Source of the DNA: Dromaius novaehollandiae
Taxonomy: Eukaryota > Chordata > Aves > Casuariiformes > Dromaiidae
NCBI RefSeq assembly: GCF_036370855.1
Contig: NC_088105.1
Coordinates: forward strand, 10,855,619-10,919,618
Direction of reading: 5' to 3'
DNA: 64,000 nucleotides
The notes below the pieces were generated by a model. It saw nothing but the letters and a program-made list of their open reading frames with translations. It searched no databases and was not told the origin of the DNA. The translations under genes and the position numbers were made by a program. Positions within the stretch are counted from its first letter, which is position 1. Every line of letters begins with the position of its first letter. This document shows, one piece after another, positions 33,561-50,999 of the stretch.

Positions 33561-36500
33561 CCCCTCTTCTGCCTCCTCTGTAGCCTCTCAGCCCCTCGGG
33601 TGGGTGTGAGGGGAAGGACGATTCCCGTCTGTGGGAACGGAGGCCCCTGGGCGCCGAGTGCCGGCGGAAGAGCGGTGGTGCCGGGGAGGAGCGGCCCCCT
33701 GGCAGTCCTGGGGCACGTCCCCGTGTCCCTCTGGGGCAGCGCCCCGCCTGGGCTGGCCCCGCAGGTCAGGGGTGCGTCACGTCTAGGGACAGAGAAGCAC
33801 CGCAAGATTTTGGGGAGGCCTGGCCAGGTGTGCTCCCCTGCATCTCTGCTGTGTTAACCAGAGCATATGCCGCTACCTCCGTTTTCGTTGCGTGACTGCA
33901 GTCCAGCAGCGATAGCAAAGACATCGTGGTTAGCTGAAGGAATAGGTACAAAAGCTAGCTGTAGAGATGCCTTCTCAGCATGTGAACGGGATAAGACGCT
34001 TTTGCAATCGCAGCATTTACTCATGAGTGTGGGGTGGGAAGGCTGCGACACATGTAGAACTGGTTTCTTCAGTTTGCAGAGCAAGAAAGCCGCCTGCTGC
34101 TTTGGCCAGCCCCACGCTTGGAAAACCACCGCTTGTCAGGGGTGGTGCAACTCGCAGGAGCACTGGGGCTGTGCTACCAGCTATTCCTTGTTTCCCCTTG
34201 GATGGCTTGTTTCCCACGCAGGCAGGTTTCAGGGGGTTCCCGCGAGATGCGCTGAGCCGAATGTGCCCTGTGCAGGGCTGGAGTTGCCTTGGGACACTGA
34301 GAGGGCTAGTGGAAGGGAGCAGAAAGCAGAGTGCCCAGGAGACACTGCCTCAGTTACACCTGCCCCCCGTGAGACCTTGTCCTCCGAGCCCCACAGTCCT
34401 GTGATTTCTGCCTGCGTTTCACACTCTTCAGGGCTCCCACCTCGCTTCTCCACCTTCCCTGTGCCCAGCTGCCAAAGCTCCTTTTTTGCAATACTTGTTT
34501 ATATACCCCCTTGCACTTGAGTCTTCATGTTACCTGCAAAATAACCACCATTGCCACTATCCCTCCTGCTGCCCTGCAGCCTTGCCACCTGCCCTAGCAG
34601 CTTTGGACTTCTTGCCTTTCTCTGGAAATGCCAGAAGGCTTGAGCTGACCATAACTTTTGGATGGAGGGGGAAAATCAGCACTTTTCCAAGCAGGGAAAA
34701 AAGAGCTTGGACTGGCCTGCAGCTACTGAGCCCTCCTGGCTTCCTCCTGCTCCCCTGGGAGAGATGTTCGGCAAAGGCCTCACCGCCGCGTGGTGCAGCC
34801 GAGGGGTGCCCATGCTGGCTTTGCTTCGGGTGCTGGTGTCCTCTGCAAGGGCAGAATGCCTCAGTGCAGCATGCCTTATCCACACGCGTATCACAAACCG
34901 GCTCAGAGGGTGGTGGGTTGTTCGGGAAAGTACGGGACGCCGTGGCTGAGACACAGCTCGTGTGCGAATACGCACCCTCCGCGGCGAAACCTTGCTGAAG
35001 CCGCCGGTCGGCAGCTCAAAGCACGTCGCAGCCTCGTTGCTGTGTTTTCAGAGTCTCCCAGGGAGTCGCTCTTCATGCTTGGACTTGGCTGTATTAATTA
35101 CTTGGCTGTCTGCTCATGTGCTCGTCAAGGTGGTGTATTCTGAGCATCACACCAAAGGTTATCGCGGTTAGGTTTGTTCCAACGCTTGTGAAAGTCGAGC
35201 AGGGGCAATCTGCTGAGGCTGTGCAGTTCGGCTTGGTCACGTTGCAGGTATCCCATTGAGTCTTCCCCGCGCTGGGAATGAAAGAGCAGAGCTCAGATAG
35301 CCTCTGAGAGTTGCTAGCCGGGAATTTCAGAAGTCCTTTAATAAATTATATGACCCCTTTATTCACGTTGCTTTAGGGGGAGAAAACGACTCTTACACCT
35401 TTGTGAAAAAGTATAAAGCTTCGTGGTGCTGTTGAGGGCTGAAAGCAAGCAGGCACCTTTGAAATGCAGGGAAGTTGCAAACTTCACTGAAAGAAAAAAA
35501 GGCAGCCTTTTTTTGATGCTGGGAATTGAGTTAATTTACATGATGTCATAAATTCACACGAAAGTCAAATTGCTGCTGTATTTTTTTTTTTTTTTTTTAG
35601 GGTGGAAGTATTTTTGCTCTATTTCTTGTGGGAAGTTCTGATTTTTTGCTTCGAAGCCGTAGGGAGTGGTTTGGTCGCTTTCCCTGTGCTCAGCTAACCT
35701 GTTTCTCCCCGGGTGAGGAGTGCTCTGTGAATGGCACACAGCACAGCTGCAGAACTGGTCAGGAAAGATCTGATTAAACACTTCTGTGCTGAAAAGTGCC
35801 AACTCGTCAGAATCAAGACTGTCTGCAGAAATGAACCGAGTTCACTGAAACTTTTATCGGAGAAATATTTGTGGCAAGTGTATACATGCACAGGGGTGTG
35901 TGTGTGTCTGATCCCATGCTAGCTAGTAGTCTGGTGTTAAGGATATGCGTTTGACATAGCAGAGATGGCTTTTCCTCTTGGGAAAAGCTGGATTTGTTTG
36001 GATTTGGATTTGCAAAAGTATAGGGGATTTTTTCCCCATAGACAAGGCTTTAAAATGAAAGGAAGAAGCAGTAAAGGAAATAAGGTAAATGAGTTTCAGA
36101 TGCTTCTACGTGCCTTTCCTCCTTGTTTGCATTTTTAGTAAAAGTTGTTGAAGATTTTCAATGGTGGTTGTAACAGGAGGATTAGGCCAATGATAACTTG
36201 ACACGAAACACTAGTCTGTGGTTAAATATTCAGTGCTGTGGTAGGCTGCAAGAGTTTGCACCAAATCCTATCCAGTTGCGGCCCCTCTGTGTTCATAACT
36301 AGCTTCTCTCTTTTAGACATCTCAATGTGAGGTCTTATGGTGACTTGCCTCTAAAATGCAAAGGGGGCAGATGGCATGAGGCCTCTGCCGTGCAGTCGTG
36401 TCACGTGTTGATATCAGTGACTCTGAGGTATTAAAACAAAACGGTCTCAAGGGGTGACTGTTCCTTGCCAAGAGGAAGGCTTAAATGCTGGACGCTTCCA

Positions 36501-36929
36501 GACTCACACGCCTGGCCAGCTAGAGATGAAACCTGGAAGGTACCGAGCTGCACACAAGTTAACGAGGCAGCTGAGAAATGTCAGTAATTCGAATCTCTGC
36601 CTTCTTAGGGCCCAAAATGTAGCCAAAGTGGAGCAGGTGAAGGCCACAGAGGCAATGGCTACCAGGTCAGCAAGGCGTGCCAGGAAGCAGCTAAGTTACG
36701 GCTAGCTCGGTATGTGGAGCTGATGGAGTGGGTTTCCTTGGGCTTGCAGCCTGCAGCTGGACTCTGGTATCTGGGAAGGAGCGAACCCTGACTGAAGCTT
36801 TTCCTGTGGTTGTGGCTTTCGTCATGTTGCTCTTCCTTGTGGGTTCTCCGTTGTCTAATGAAAGCTGATTTCATGCTGCAGCCCTACACTCAGTTGGGGT
36901 AGCCACAGTGAAAGGTCTGGCTGTATGGA

Positions 36930-37290
36930 CACTGCAATCCCTAAGAGGGCAACCAGACAAAAAAAGTTCAAAATGCAAATAGGAATGGAATAAATGAGCA
37001 AACGCAAGGTGATAATCCATGGAGGATGCAGGATGACTATTCAGAATAAGGGTTGTTTTGGAGAAAATTAATTTTCTTCTTCATAGTGCATGAACAATTG
37101 GTTATTTCATGAAGGTGAGAATGGGAAATGAAATTGAGCAAAGAAGGTGTTGCCTCCTGCACAGCGAACCTCTGGAACGCACTGCCACGAGGTGCCAGTG
37201 ATGCTGAGAGCTTACTCAGATTCAGAAAGAAAATAATTACATAAGTAGTGAGGTGCCAGATTGCCATAGTCATCATTATTTTTTTAAATT
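36930..37290 (+). repeat. Decayed CR1/L3-like LINE 3' fragment
   Basis: The phrases GAGCAAACGCAAGGTGATAA and CTCTGGAACGCACTGCCACG resemble the 3' part of amniote CR1/L3 LINE reverse-transcriptase ORFs and tails. The match is from memory and is diverged, so an old relic is implied. No open frame is left. Confidence 0.4.
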
Positions 37291-39989
37291 GATGATAGGA
37301 AGGGAGGTTGGGCTGATTCCAGCTGCGATTTAGATAGTGGAAGCTGTGGCACTGCAGTGCATCGTACTAAGCAGGACGTCCGTGGGACCCATGTGAATGC
37401 CCAGTGCATCTGTCCCCGGGTGGAAATTAGAAGGACCTTTTCCCAGGCAACCTTACTCCATAACCATTCCTTGCTCATCATCCCGCTGTCTGTGGAAGAC
37501 TGTCCTGGGGCACCTCTCCAGGGCCCCAGGCTCTGTCCGAGGGCAGGCGGTCACTTAGTTGGCCTCGCAAACCAGGTCGGCTGTGCAGAGGGAAAGAACC
37601 AAGTGGCCAAAGGCAGGTCCCTACAATGGCAAAGGGCCACGGATCAAAAGGATCGGGGAGATCAAACCCTGCTAGTAGGCACAGACATTTTATTTTGCAG
37701 TCTCCCTTTTTTGTGGGAAGAGAGGTTTGACGCAGGCATGGTCTGCTCTGCCCTTGCTGCTCTGCTCAGGTGGTGGTGAAGGAGTCGAAAGGCTCCCTTC
37801 CGGCTGTCTTTGGGCTTTTAATAAGCACTGTGTGTGATGTATTTTGCTGGCAAGTCCCAAGGACCTCAGTCCCCCCCTTTTGTCAGCAGAGAGCTGGCGC
37901 AGGCAATCTCTTCTGGGGATGACAGGTCCATGACTTGAGAGTGTCATTATACAACCTTCCTATCACGCTTAAATAGGAAGCAGTCGAACGGAGGGCACGT
38001 CTACGCTCTGGGATGTACACAGGGCTACAGCAGTCCTTTGCCTGCCAGCTAAAAGGAAGGTGACATTGAGATACGAGGAGAGAAAAAAATAATTAGAGCG
38101 TGACTCCTTTGGGCACACAGTCTACCCCACAGTTCCCTGAAGTGTGACTTTAGTTGACTGCATGTGGCGTTCACGCAGTTAACGTGTGACTTTTAACCCT
38201 GTCTTGGGCCATAGGTGATTGCCACTGTGGCTGCCTCCTGTTTAGCAAAGAGTAAGTGCATCCCTCAAGGCTGCAGCTGCAGAGCAAATTGCTCCGGCAG
38301 AAAGCACTTTGTTGCAGGGCTTTCAGTGAGCTGGAAGCAAACGCTGCGCCGGGCAGCTGAAGGCCCGTCTGCCAGGCGGTGACCGGGGTCCCAGTGCTGT
38401 CGCGTTTTTTGTCACTGGACGCAAGGCAACCTCCATCTGCATAACCGGGTTAGAGAGAGCGCACAGACCACGGTCCTCCGCACTTCTCTGGAAAAGGCAC
38501 AGAAGCCACTGCAAGCGTATCAGAGAGGAAAAAAAAATACAGGAAGGTGAACTACAATAGAAGGGTTGCCTGGTAGGAAACCCCAGACAAATAAATGCAT
38601 TTTTTCCCCAGGAAACCAAAGCAAATTCCATAAAACATTGAAAGACACGGGGCCAGATTTTTCCAAGGGAAATTGCTGCCTGAAGAAGCTGATAGCTGGG
38701 AGTGGGATTTTTTTTCCCCTTTGTGTTTGCAGAGATTGCCGGAGGAGTTACAGGATTTTCTGAAGGGCAGGGGGTCTGGGCCGCGGGTCGCCAGAGGAGG
38801 GGTGGGAAGTCCCAAGCTGCTGGCTCAGGGTGAGGGAGGGGACATCTTAAATCATTTGTGTGGAGACAAAAGGGGGAATCCCAGGTCACCGATGAGGGAG
38901 GAGGGAATCCTGCCTGCTTGGGGAAGGAAGGAGTAGTTTGGAACATCTATGCTATTTTTTCAGCAGATGGGAAGGGGGTCTTTAACTCTTAAAAAAACCC
39001 TTTGCTTTCTAGTATGCTACTGTGCTGTAATATCACACTCTGCTGTGGTTTCACGGGCAGGTATATTAGCAGTCTGAAAAGCTGAGGGAGCTACTTCCTC
39101 CCTTTGGGTTTAGGTTTGCGTCGATTTGTTTGTATTTTGCTTGTGTGTTGTGTTTTGTTATCATTCAGCAGTATTTAGTGGTTAGTGCTCTTTGCTGTGT
39201 TTTGGGATGATTCTGAGCTCTTCTGACCTTATCTTCAAACACAGAGAAAGCAGAACAGTTGGGAACCCTGAGAGACTGGTTATCGATATCTGACTGCAGC
39301 AGTTTGAGACTGCATCAGTGGGAATTATTGATTTTCTGAAAAAAAAATCGACCCCAAACAAACCTCTTCCTCCTCAAGGCTGTGTTGATCTGTCAGAAAT
39401 GGCTCATTTTCTGATGTCTGTTATTCTCGTCTAGAAATGAACCCAGAGCCCAGGCTGTGGCTACGCACGAATCTGTATTTTGAAATGTTACTCTCTGGCC
39501 TTGTCAGCTTTTGCCACCAGTCCCTGGGGGATGCAGCCTGGATCCGCTCAGAGGTTTAGCTGTCCCGGAACTGCGTTTTTATTTGGACAAGCTATTCATG
39601 GGAAGGATTTTGCCCCAACGCAGCTTCTGGTGAGAGAGGGGTGTGTGTATTGTTCCCATCTTCTTCCTGGGAAGAGTCTAGCTCACGAATCCTGGATGTA
39701 TCAAATAGAAAGGCGACGATGCAGTGAAACGGAGCTGGGACAGCCAGAAGAAGTGACGAACAACTCCAGCTTGAGCCTTTGCGCCTTGAAGAGACCCAAG
39801 TTTTGCTGGCAATCCTGGCTGAAGGATTTTCCGTCTCTTTGCTGCAACTCGCCTCCCCATCAGGCCTGGGCCACACATTTGGTGGCAAGCAGTGGGGCAG
39901 GAGATGGGAACGACTGGCTGGTGGGAGGGAGCTATTTACCCCGGCGCTGCTGTCAAAACAGGATCTGGGTAACCACATCCTCAGCTCCA

Positions 39990-40075
39990 CCGCTGTGACA
40001 GGTTTGGGAGGCCGTGCTGCGAGCCAGATGGCGGAGATGGTCTGATCCAGTGCCATGTTTCTGCAGCGCGGCTGT
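39990..40075 (+). repeat. Decayed CR1/L3-like LINE terminal fragment
   Basis: GAGCCAGATGGCGGAGATGG followed by TCTGATCCAGTGCCATG resembles the usual end of amniote L3/CR1 elements (GATGGACC..GGTCTGATCCAGTATGG). It is short and diverged. Confidence 0.45.
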
Positions 40076-40399
40076 GCAACGCCCTGCAGTGGCACAAGCC
40101 GGGGGGGCACTGGGAACAGGAGCGGGATGCTCGGGCCACGGACCCTGAAGCTCTGTTGTAACGTAGATAAGGGACTGCTAGCGCGCAGCAGCAGCAGCCC
40201 ACGCTAGGCCTGGCCTGTGGCGCACGGGGCCTCCCGGGCGAGAGGCAGTCGCGTAAATCCCCCAGAACTTCCCAGCTCTGGCCTCCTCCGCTGGGCGTCG
40301 AAGGCAAATTTGAATGACTGTAAAAAATCGGTGGTGTGTGCAGCCCGCTGCAGTTATTATTTGCACCACAAGCTGTTTCCTGTCCCGAGCCGCTTTTAT

Positions 40400-41299
40400 C
40401 TTGCATTGTTTTTCTTTCCAGGTGGGGCCGTGGGCTCCCCGCCGCTTCGGCTCCCGGGCCGCCTCGGCCAGCGCTGCCTGCCGCGGCCCGCTGCGCTGCG
40501 CTGCGGAGAGGCCACCTTTGTGTGCGCCGCTCTCCCTCCCCCGGCCAGAGCTATTTCAGGAAACAGCAGCTGAGCTGGAGGATTGTTAATTGTTTGTCAA
40601 GCCCCTTCCAGCCCGGTTAGATCACACGCAGAGATTAGAGCGCCTCGTCACACCCTTTCCTCCGCCTCCTTCCCTATCCCCTAGTGACCCGGCGGCAGGG
40701 GGGCGATGCCCCTTCTGCAGATGGACCCGAGCAACCGACTGGGGTCCGGCCGTCGCGGCCGCGCTCCGGAGCCAGCCCCAGGCGGGCCCCCCGCCGCGCC
40801 GCGTCCCACCGGCGGGCGCTGGGGCGGGCAGCGCGCTCCGGCCGCCGCGGGGACGCGCGGAGGCGCCGGGCAGCGAGGGCGGCTCAGGAGCGCAGCCCCG
40901 GCGCAGCGGCCCCCGCGGCGCGCAGGCCGCAGCTGAGGCCGTCCGGGAGCGCGGGGCCCGGGGGCGGGCGAGCAGACGACAAAGCCGCCCGGCCCCTGCG
41001 CTCAGGCGCTGCCACGTGACTGCCTCAGACTCGCGGACGCATTACCTCAGCCCGGGAGGAGCGGCGCGCTGCCCGCACTACCGCCGCTCTTAAAAGGGCC
41101 CGCTGAGCGCCGCCGCCGCCGGACGGGCTCTGCCCGGCGGCGCCCGCCCCTCTCCCCGCGCCGGCCCCGCTCGCCCCTCCCGCAAAGCAACCCCCCCCCC
41201 CCGCCGTTTCCCTTGGCAAAGAGCCTGAGGCGCCGTCGGGGTCGGGGCGGACGTCGAAGCGGCGCTTGCTGTGCCCTTGCAGCCCTGCCAACCCTGCGT

Positions 41300-41300
<1 letters not shown>
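40400..41300 (+). promoter_or_regulatory. Orphan CpG island with TATA-like and E-box motifs
   Basis: A strongly CpG-rich block not attached to any recognised gene. It holds a CACGTG E-box (41013-41018) and a TATA-like TTAAAAG (41090-41096) before a GC-rich stretch and a 13-base C run (41191-41203). It could start a non-coding RNA or act as an enhancer for IER5 4 kb downstream. The strand is a guess from the TATA-like box. Confidence 0.4.
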
Positions 41301-46118
<4,818 letters not shown>

Positions 46119-46121
46119 CGC

Positions 46122-46185
46122 GCCGGTAGCGGAGACTCACCCCCTCCCCGCCCGCCGGTAGCGGAGACTCACCCCCTCCCCGCCC
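46122..46185 (+). repeat. IER5: Two-copy 32-base tandem duplication in IER5 3' UTR
   Basis: The unit begins GCCGGTAGCGGAGACTCACC. It occurs at 46122 and again at 46154 with no mismatch, starting three bases after the stop codon. Confidence 0.9.
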
Positions 46186-46445
46186 GCCCCCGCGGCGACC
46201 GGACGGGCGGCCGGACGCAGAGGTGACCCGCGGCGCCGGGCTGCGCGGGCCGCGGCGCCGGGCGGCCCCGCGCCCTGCCGCGCCGCACGGGAAGGGCCGC
46301 GGGCAGCAGCGCTTCCCCGCCGCCGCCCTGGGAGCGCCCCGTCCCCGCCGGAATTCCCCTTCCAGGCCGGGCCGCCGCCCTGCCGGGCCGCCGGGAGCGC
46401 CGCCGCCGGCTCGCGTTTTAAGCTTGGAAAGTATTAAGTTTATTA

Positions 46446-46451
46446 AATAAA
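46446..46451 (+). terminator. IER5: IER5 proximal poly(A) signal AATAAA
   Basis: AATAAA lies 330 bases after the stop in an abrupt A/T-rich context following the GC-rich UTR, with T-rich sequence downstream. Confidence 0.6.
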
Positions 46452-46692
46452 GTCTCTATTTTGGAAAGGTTTAGGTCAGAACTCTTACATGGTGCTTTTT
46501 AAAAGTGTTTATTGAGAGAAACAAAGTTTACAGACGCTCTGACGGAAAGTCCTTGAGCCTGTTTGTTAGGCTTGGTAACTCCCGGTCTTTGTTGTATAAA
46601 GGCTTGGGGCTCCCGTGGGGATTTTGTACAGTATTCTCCTCCAGTGATGTATCTCGTTTTGTATAAAATGTAACGCTACGTGTCCAACACGT

Positions 46693-46698
46693 ATTAAA
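46693..46698 (+). terminator. IER5: IER5 possible distal poly(A) signal ATTAAA
   Basis: ATTAAA in an AT-rich stretch (46620-46725) that looks like a conserved 3' UTR end, with TTTTGTACAG and GTATAAAATG. It would give a 3' UTR of about 590 bases. Confidence 0.4.
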
Positions 46699-46724
46699 TA
46701 TTTTCAACTGTATAAGCGTAGTCC

Positions 46725-49700
46725 CTGTTTGTGCACCCGCCCGGCTGGGGAGGGGGAGCCGAGCGCTGGGCAGGCGGCGGCGAGGGTGTGGTTGCTGCAT
46801 GTCTGTGGCTGGATCCACCCTGCGTAGCCAGAGGCTCGGGGTGGGAAGAGCCCAGCTCTTCTGGGAGCCGGGAAGAAAGGAGGCTTGTGTCAGGGCGGCT
46901 GCAGTCCCTCCCAGGTGATCCGGCTGCTCCTCTGGCTGCAGCCTCTTCCCTCTGGGGCACTGGCTTTGGAGAAGCGGGCTTGGTGGGAAGTGCTGAGCAG
47001 TCCTGCTGGCTCCAACACGCGTGTGAATTCGGACTGCGGCTCTGGGCTAGGGGATGGGGCTGTAGTAGCATTCGAAGTCTTGCTCTGAAAGTACCTGATG
47101 TGCAAAATCACTCTGTTTGGGTTGAAAGCGGTTGGTAAATACCAAGGGAGCAGCTGCCCTGCAGTCCCAGCTCGGGTCTGGTAGCTGCCTCTCGTGCGCT
47201 GCCAGGTCAAGGGCCGGCCATCTGACTTCACTTGCTCAAAGGTCCTGTGCTGGGGGCGTGTGAGTTGATACTTCCTGGACATAGGCTGTGCTAAGTGGCC
47301 AAATACTGCTCTGCCAGAAGTATTTTTCAGTGCCTCCTGTTTGCTCTTACTGACTTGCAGAATGCCTAAAATGGTGATTATCTAGTTTTTTTTTTTTTTT
47401 TTTTTTTTTTTCTCCAGCAAAACTAACTGGGTTAAAGTTCCTGCTTCTGTGGGTGGGGAGGAAAGTTTGGCCTCCACTTCACAGTGAATATAGAGTGCCT
47501 TGAGGCATTGTAATTGGACTGAATTGTGGGGGAATTCTGCTGCTTCTTGCTAGGAGATTCACCAGAGGCTTCTCTGCTCCTAATCAACTCTTCAACTGAG
47601 GGTTAAATCCCTTGCAAATAAAGGAAAATGTCTTTTTGCCCTCTAAAATGCAGCCTGGAATATCTTGCCAAACTTCAGGGACCCATCGCTTAGATGGGAG
47701 AGCTGGGGAATAGGGTGGAAGTTGAGTAATTCAGAATAGGGTGTTCTCCTGGCTTTCTCTGATGTGGCTCAGACAGGTATCATGCTGCTCTTGTATGAAT
47801 ACTCACTAGTCAGGAGTCACAGCTTTCCCTTGAGAGGTTTGGGGATTGCAGGCTGTGGGTTTTTTTTTTTCTTTCGTTACACCCTGTTTCTGTGAAAACT
47901 GGAAGAAACATCAGGCTTAATCTGCGGAGGCACTAGGAAAGCCAAGAGTGGAGGACTTGTGATCGGGGACAGAAGCTTTCTGGGTTTAGGTGTCTTCTGG
48001 AGAGAGCTCTCCTAGTATGTGTACAAGTTAGTAGCTCCCTATTCTGATGTAAAAGTGAAAGTCCTATCATCTTAATTTGTTTAATTATCTTGGTATTTAC
48101 TGGTGACACATGGTTTCAGACTGATAGAAAACGCTGTGCTCCAAATAAATCGGTCATGATGAGACATTTCTTTCCACTTCATACTCTTTGGGAGGAGACA
48201 GGAAGGGCCAATTCCTGCTTCACTTTTATAAGTGAGCTCCACAAAAAGCCTATAGTCCTGTGCTAAATGTGGCTATCAGCTGGGGAGAAGAGCTTGGGGC
48301 TTTTGTGATGAGAGGAAAGAGACAGGTAGGAAGAGAGTGGTGTAGGTTTGTCCGAAGAGGCAGGGCTGTGTAGGCCTTTCCCTGCAGCTGTGCTTTTCCT
48401 GCTGCTTTTTAGAGGGAAAGCCTTGCTTTAAGGGGTACAAATTGCTCTAGCTAATTAGAAGCTGGGCTGGGAGATGGGAAAGGTCTTGTGTTCCCGAGTT
48501 TTCTTCCCAAGTCTTGGGGGGTAGGTTTCAGCCCTGCTCCTTGATGGCCAACATCATCTCCAAGGAAACAGGTGGGAGCTTCCTTGAAGCATTAAGGATG
48601 GTTTTGCTCTGGGTTTGTGGTCAGCTCCTGAGTATCGGAATGGGATCACGGCATTCTTGTTCCTGACTGTCAACACGTGGAGTCGATCAGAAGCAGCTTC
48701 ATGTATCTGAAGGACTTGTTTTTCTGGGCAACCAACTGCTGGAAGAGTGCCTGATCCAGTTGGTGAGCGGGTACCCAATGCCGCTGTGTAGACAGGGCCT
48801 AGCTCCCCTTTGGCACACGTCTCCTGGCAGCAGTCATATCTTTTCTGTCCTCCAAAGAGGACTTGTGTAATAGCTTAACCGAAATCTGAAATGCTTATGG
48901 CAAAAGCTATTCTGAGGTGCTCATACAGCTCTGTCCTGGCTGATGTGACCCCTCTGCAAAGCCTCTGGAAGGAAGCGAGTTCTTGCTTATCAGCTGATGC
49001 AGTGTCGTGGCCTTGAAAGAGCTGGTCCAAGCTGGGCAGCTGCCAGAGCCGTGTTTCCTCCTGCAGCGGGCAGCCCGCCTGTTTCCCTGGCCGTGGCCGC
49101 ATACCTTGTAAGGTGTGTGCTGTGTCCGGCACGGGGCAAAGGAAGCTGTGCCCTGCTGCGAGGGAGGGGAGAGAAACAGCATCTGTCTGTTGGGGAAAAC
49201 AGGCTAGCCTTAGGTTTGCATGCAGAAGTCGGTGCCCAGAACCAAGCCTGCGCTGGAGCCCGAGCTCAGATGATGCTTTAGGTTTTTATTGGTGGTTGTA
49301 TTTAACGACCATGCTCGGGAGGCGATACTGAATAGCGGAGCGAGGAGCAGGAGGCTGTGCTCGGGGCTCCGCGGGACTGCGGTAGCCCTGCTCTCTGCCA
49401 CGCTGGCCCTGGGGAAGGGTGTGAGCCCGGCGGAGGCCGGGCTGCCTGGCTCGGTGGCAGGACCCAACCGTTTGAGGGTTTCTCAGAGATTTCTCGCATA
49501 ACTTGCAGAAAGGCTTAGCAAACTGCTCCTCGGTGAGAGCTGGACGCTCTGCTGCTTCTCGTCTCGGGGTCCGCTCAGCGGAGTACGAGCGTCCCAAGGC
49601 GATTCCTTGCACCTTTGCGCAGCGGCACCTCCGCTTTGCAGGGCTGCCGTAGGCAGCACCAGGGTCGTGCGGGTGCCACACACGGCAGGCTGCCCCCGGA

Positions 49701-50960
49701 GGCTGGAGAGCCCTGCAACGGGCCGTTTGCCATGGGTTTTGCACCCTGTGATGTGCCTATCCCCAGGGCACCGCAGACTGCTTCTGAGGGATCTGGAAAA
49801 CATAATTACGACAGACAAGACAGCTGCCAGCAACTTTAATTTGTCATAGATGGGGGCTATCCCTACATTGGAAAATGGATCTCAAATTGAAAAAGACTTG
49901 TAATCACTGCTCTGTATTACATTTGGAGGCAGCTTTCCTGCCCTTTTTTGTTTTTCCAGTGTCTTTTCTTGTTCCTGTAACTGCTTTACATAAACAGGAT
50001 CTATTTTCCATAATTCATCTGTTCCGTCTTGCTGCTTCAGTCCCTGGACTTTTCCTTCTGTTCGTCGTGCTGCATTTAGATCGCACAGAGGTGAGAGTGA
50101 CAGGACGGGACGAATGAGAAAGGAAGGCGGGAGAAGTCTGAGGGGAGGCTGACAGCCCTGCTGTGCCACACATGCGAGTGCTGACGGAAGAGAGAGAAGT
50201 GCGTAAATAAGCCAGATAAAAATAAAATCTTCCATCAGTTGGAGGAGAGGCTGACTCCTATGGAAACTACCTCGCAAAGCCTAGAAGGATATGACTTAAT
50301 GGTAAGATGGCAGGACTGTTGCCTTCCTATAATAGCAATGAACAGCAGACTTTGAGAAGCGCTGGGCAGGCTTGCTGCAGCCTCGCACCGCGTGCGTTCC
50401 CTCGTGCAAATCTCGGGCCGGGGAAACCAGCGCCGAGCAGGCGGTGCTGAGCTGTTCAAAGCGCTCCCTCACCGGACTGGCGCCTCTGGCCTGTCTTGCT
50501 GGGAGCAGCGCTGCTCTAGCGCTTTGCATGGTGTGTTTTCAGTTCCCTCTTCCCCCGTGATGGTTATTTCTTACGACTGAAGAGACGCAAGCTCCTAGGC
50601 TGCATATGGCAGGAGGCAGGTGGTCCGGGGCTTTCTCTCTGCAGGGCTTGATGCATGACAGGAACACGCTGGCCGCTCGGCTCTCCTTTGCCAGGATTTG
50701 GGTAGAGGGATATCAGCTGGGGTATCGAGCTGTTGGGAGCTCAGACTGGGTCTCCTGAGAGTCCGAAAGAGAGGCGCTGTTAAAAACCCTTCCCCTTCAT
50801 GCAGCCGGGGGTGGGGGTGGGGGGTGGGCTGCCCCGGAGGCTGTGGCCGGGAGGACGGAAAGCAGCGCGCCCTCCCTTTGCTGCTCCTGTACTTGGTGAC
50901 GAGTTGCAGCTCGTGGAGTGTGACCGTGGCTCTACTCAGGGATAGCTTCTGGAGAGAGGA
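46725..50960. other. Intergenic downstream of IER5
   Basis: No protein gene is recognised. A 26-base T tract lies at 47386-47411. An AT-richer patch at 48040-48180 might be a conserved element. Open frames are short and lack domains. Confidence 0.45.
47386..47411. repeat. Poly(T) tract, 26 bases
   Basis: An uninterrupted T run followed by CTCCAG. It mimics a splice acceptor, but no exon follows. Confidence 0.9.
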
Positions 50961-50999
50961 AATTATTTAAAAACACTCTTGCCAATAAGGGAGTGTTAA

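Larger units (their letters stand above)
33600..40400. other. Intergenic STX6-IER5, left part
   Basis: No protein gene is recognised. In human this interval contains MR1. I find no MHC class I-like domain here. A T tract lies at 35581-35599. Two probable LINE tails (36930-37290 and 39990-40070) are listed separately. Confidence 0.5.

Noticed and set aside
46508-46513. Minus-strand AATAAA just past IER5
   Set aside because: No minus-strand gene is recognised to its right, so it is probably chance in the AT-rich IER5 3' flank.
49882-50277. Minus-strand frame with DELWKIDPVYVKQLQEQEK, which looks protein-like
   Set aside because: It matches nothing I know and has no splice context or neighbours to support it. 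It is probably chance in A/T-rich sequence.
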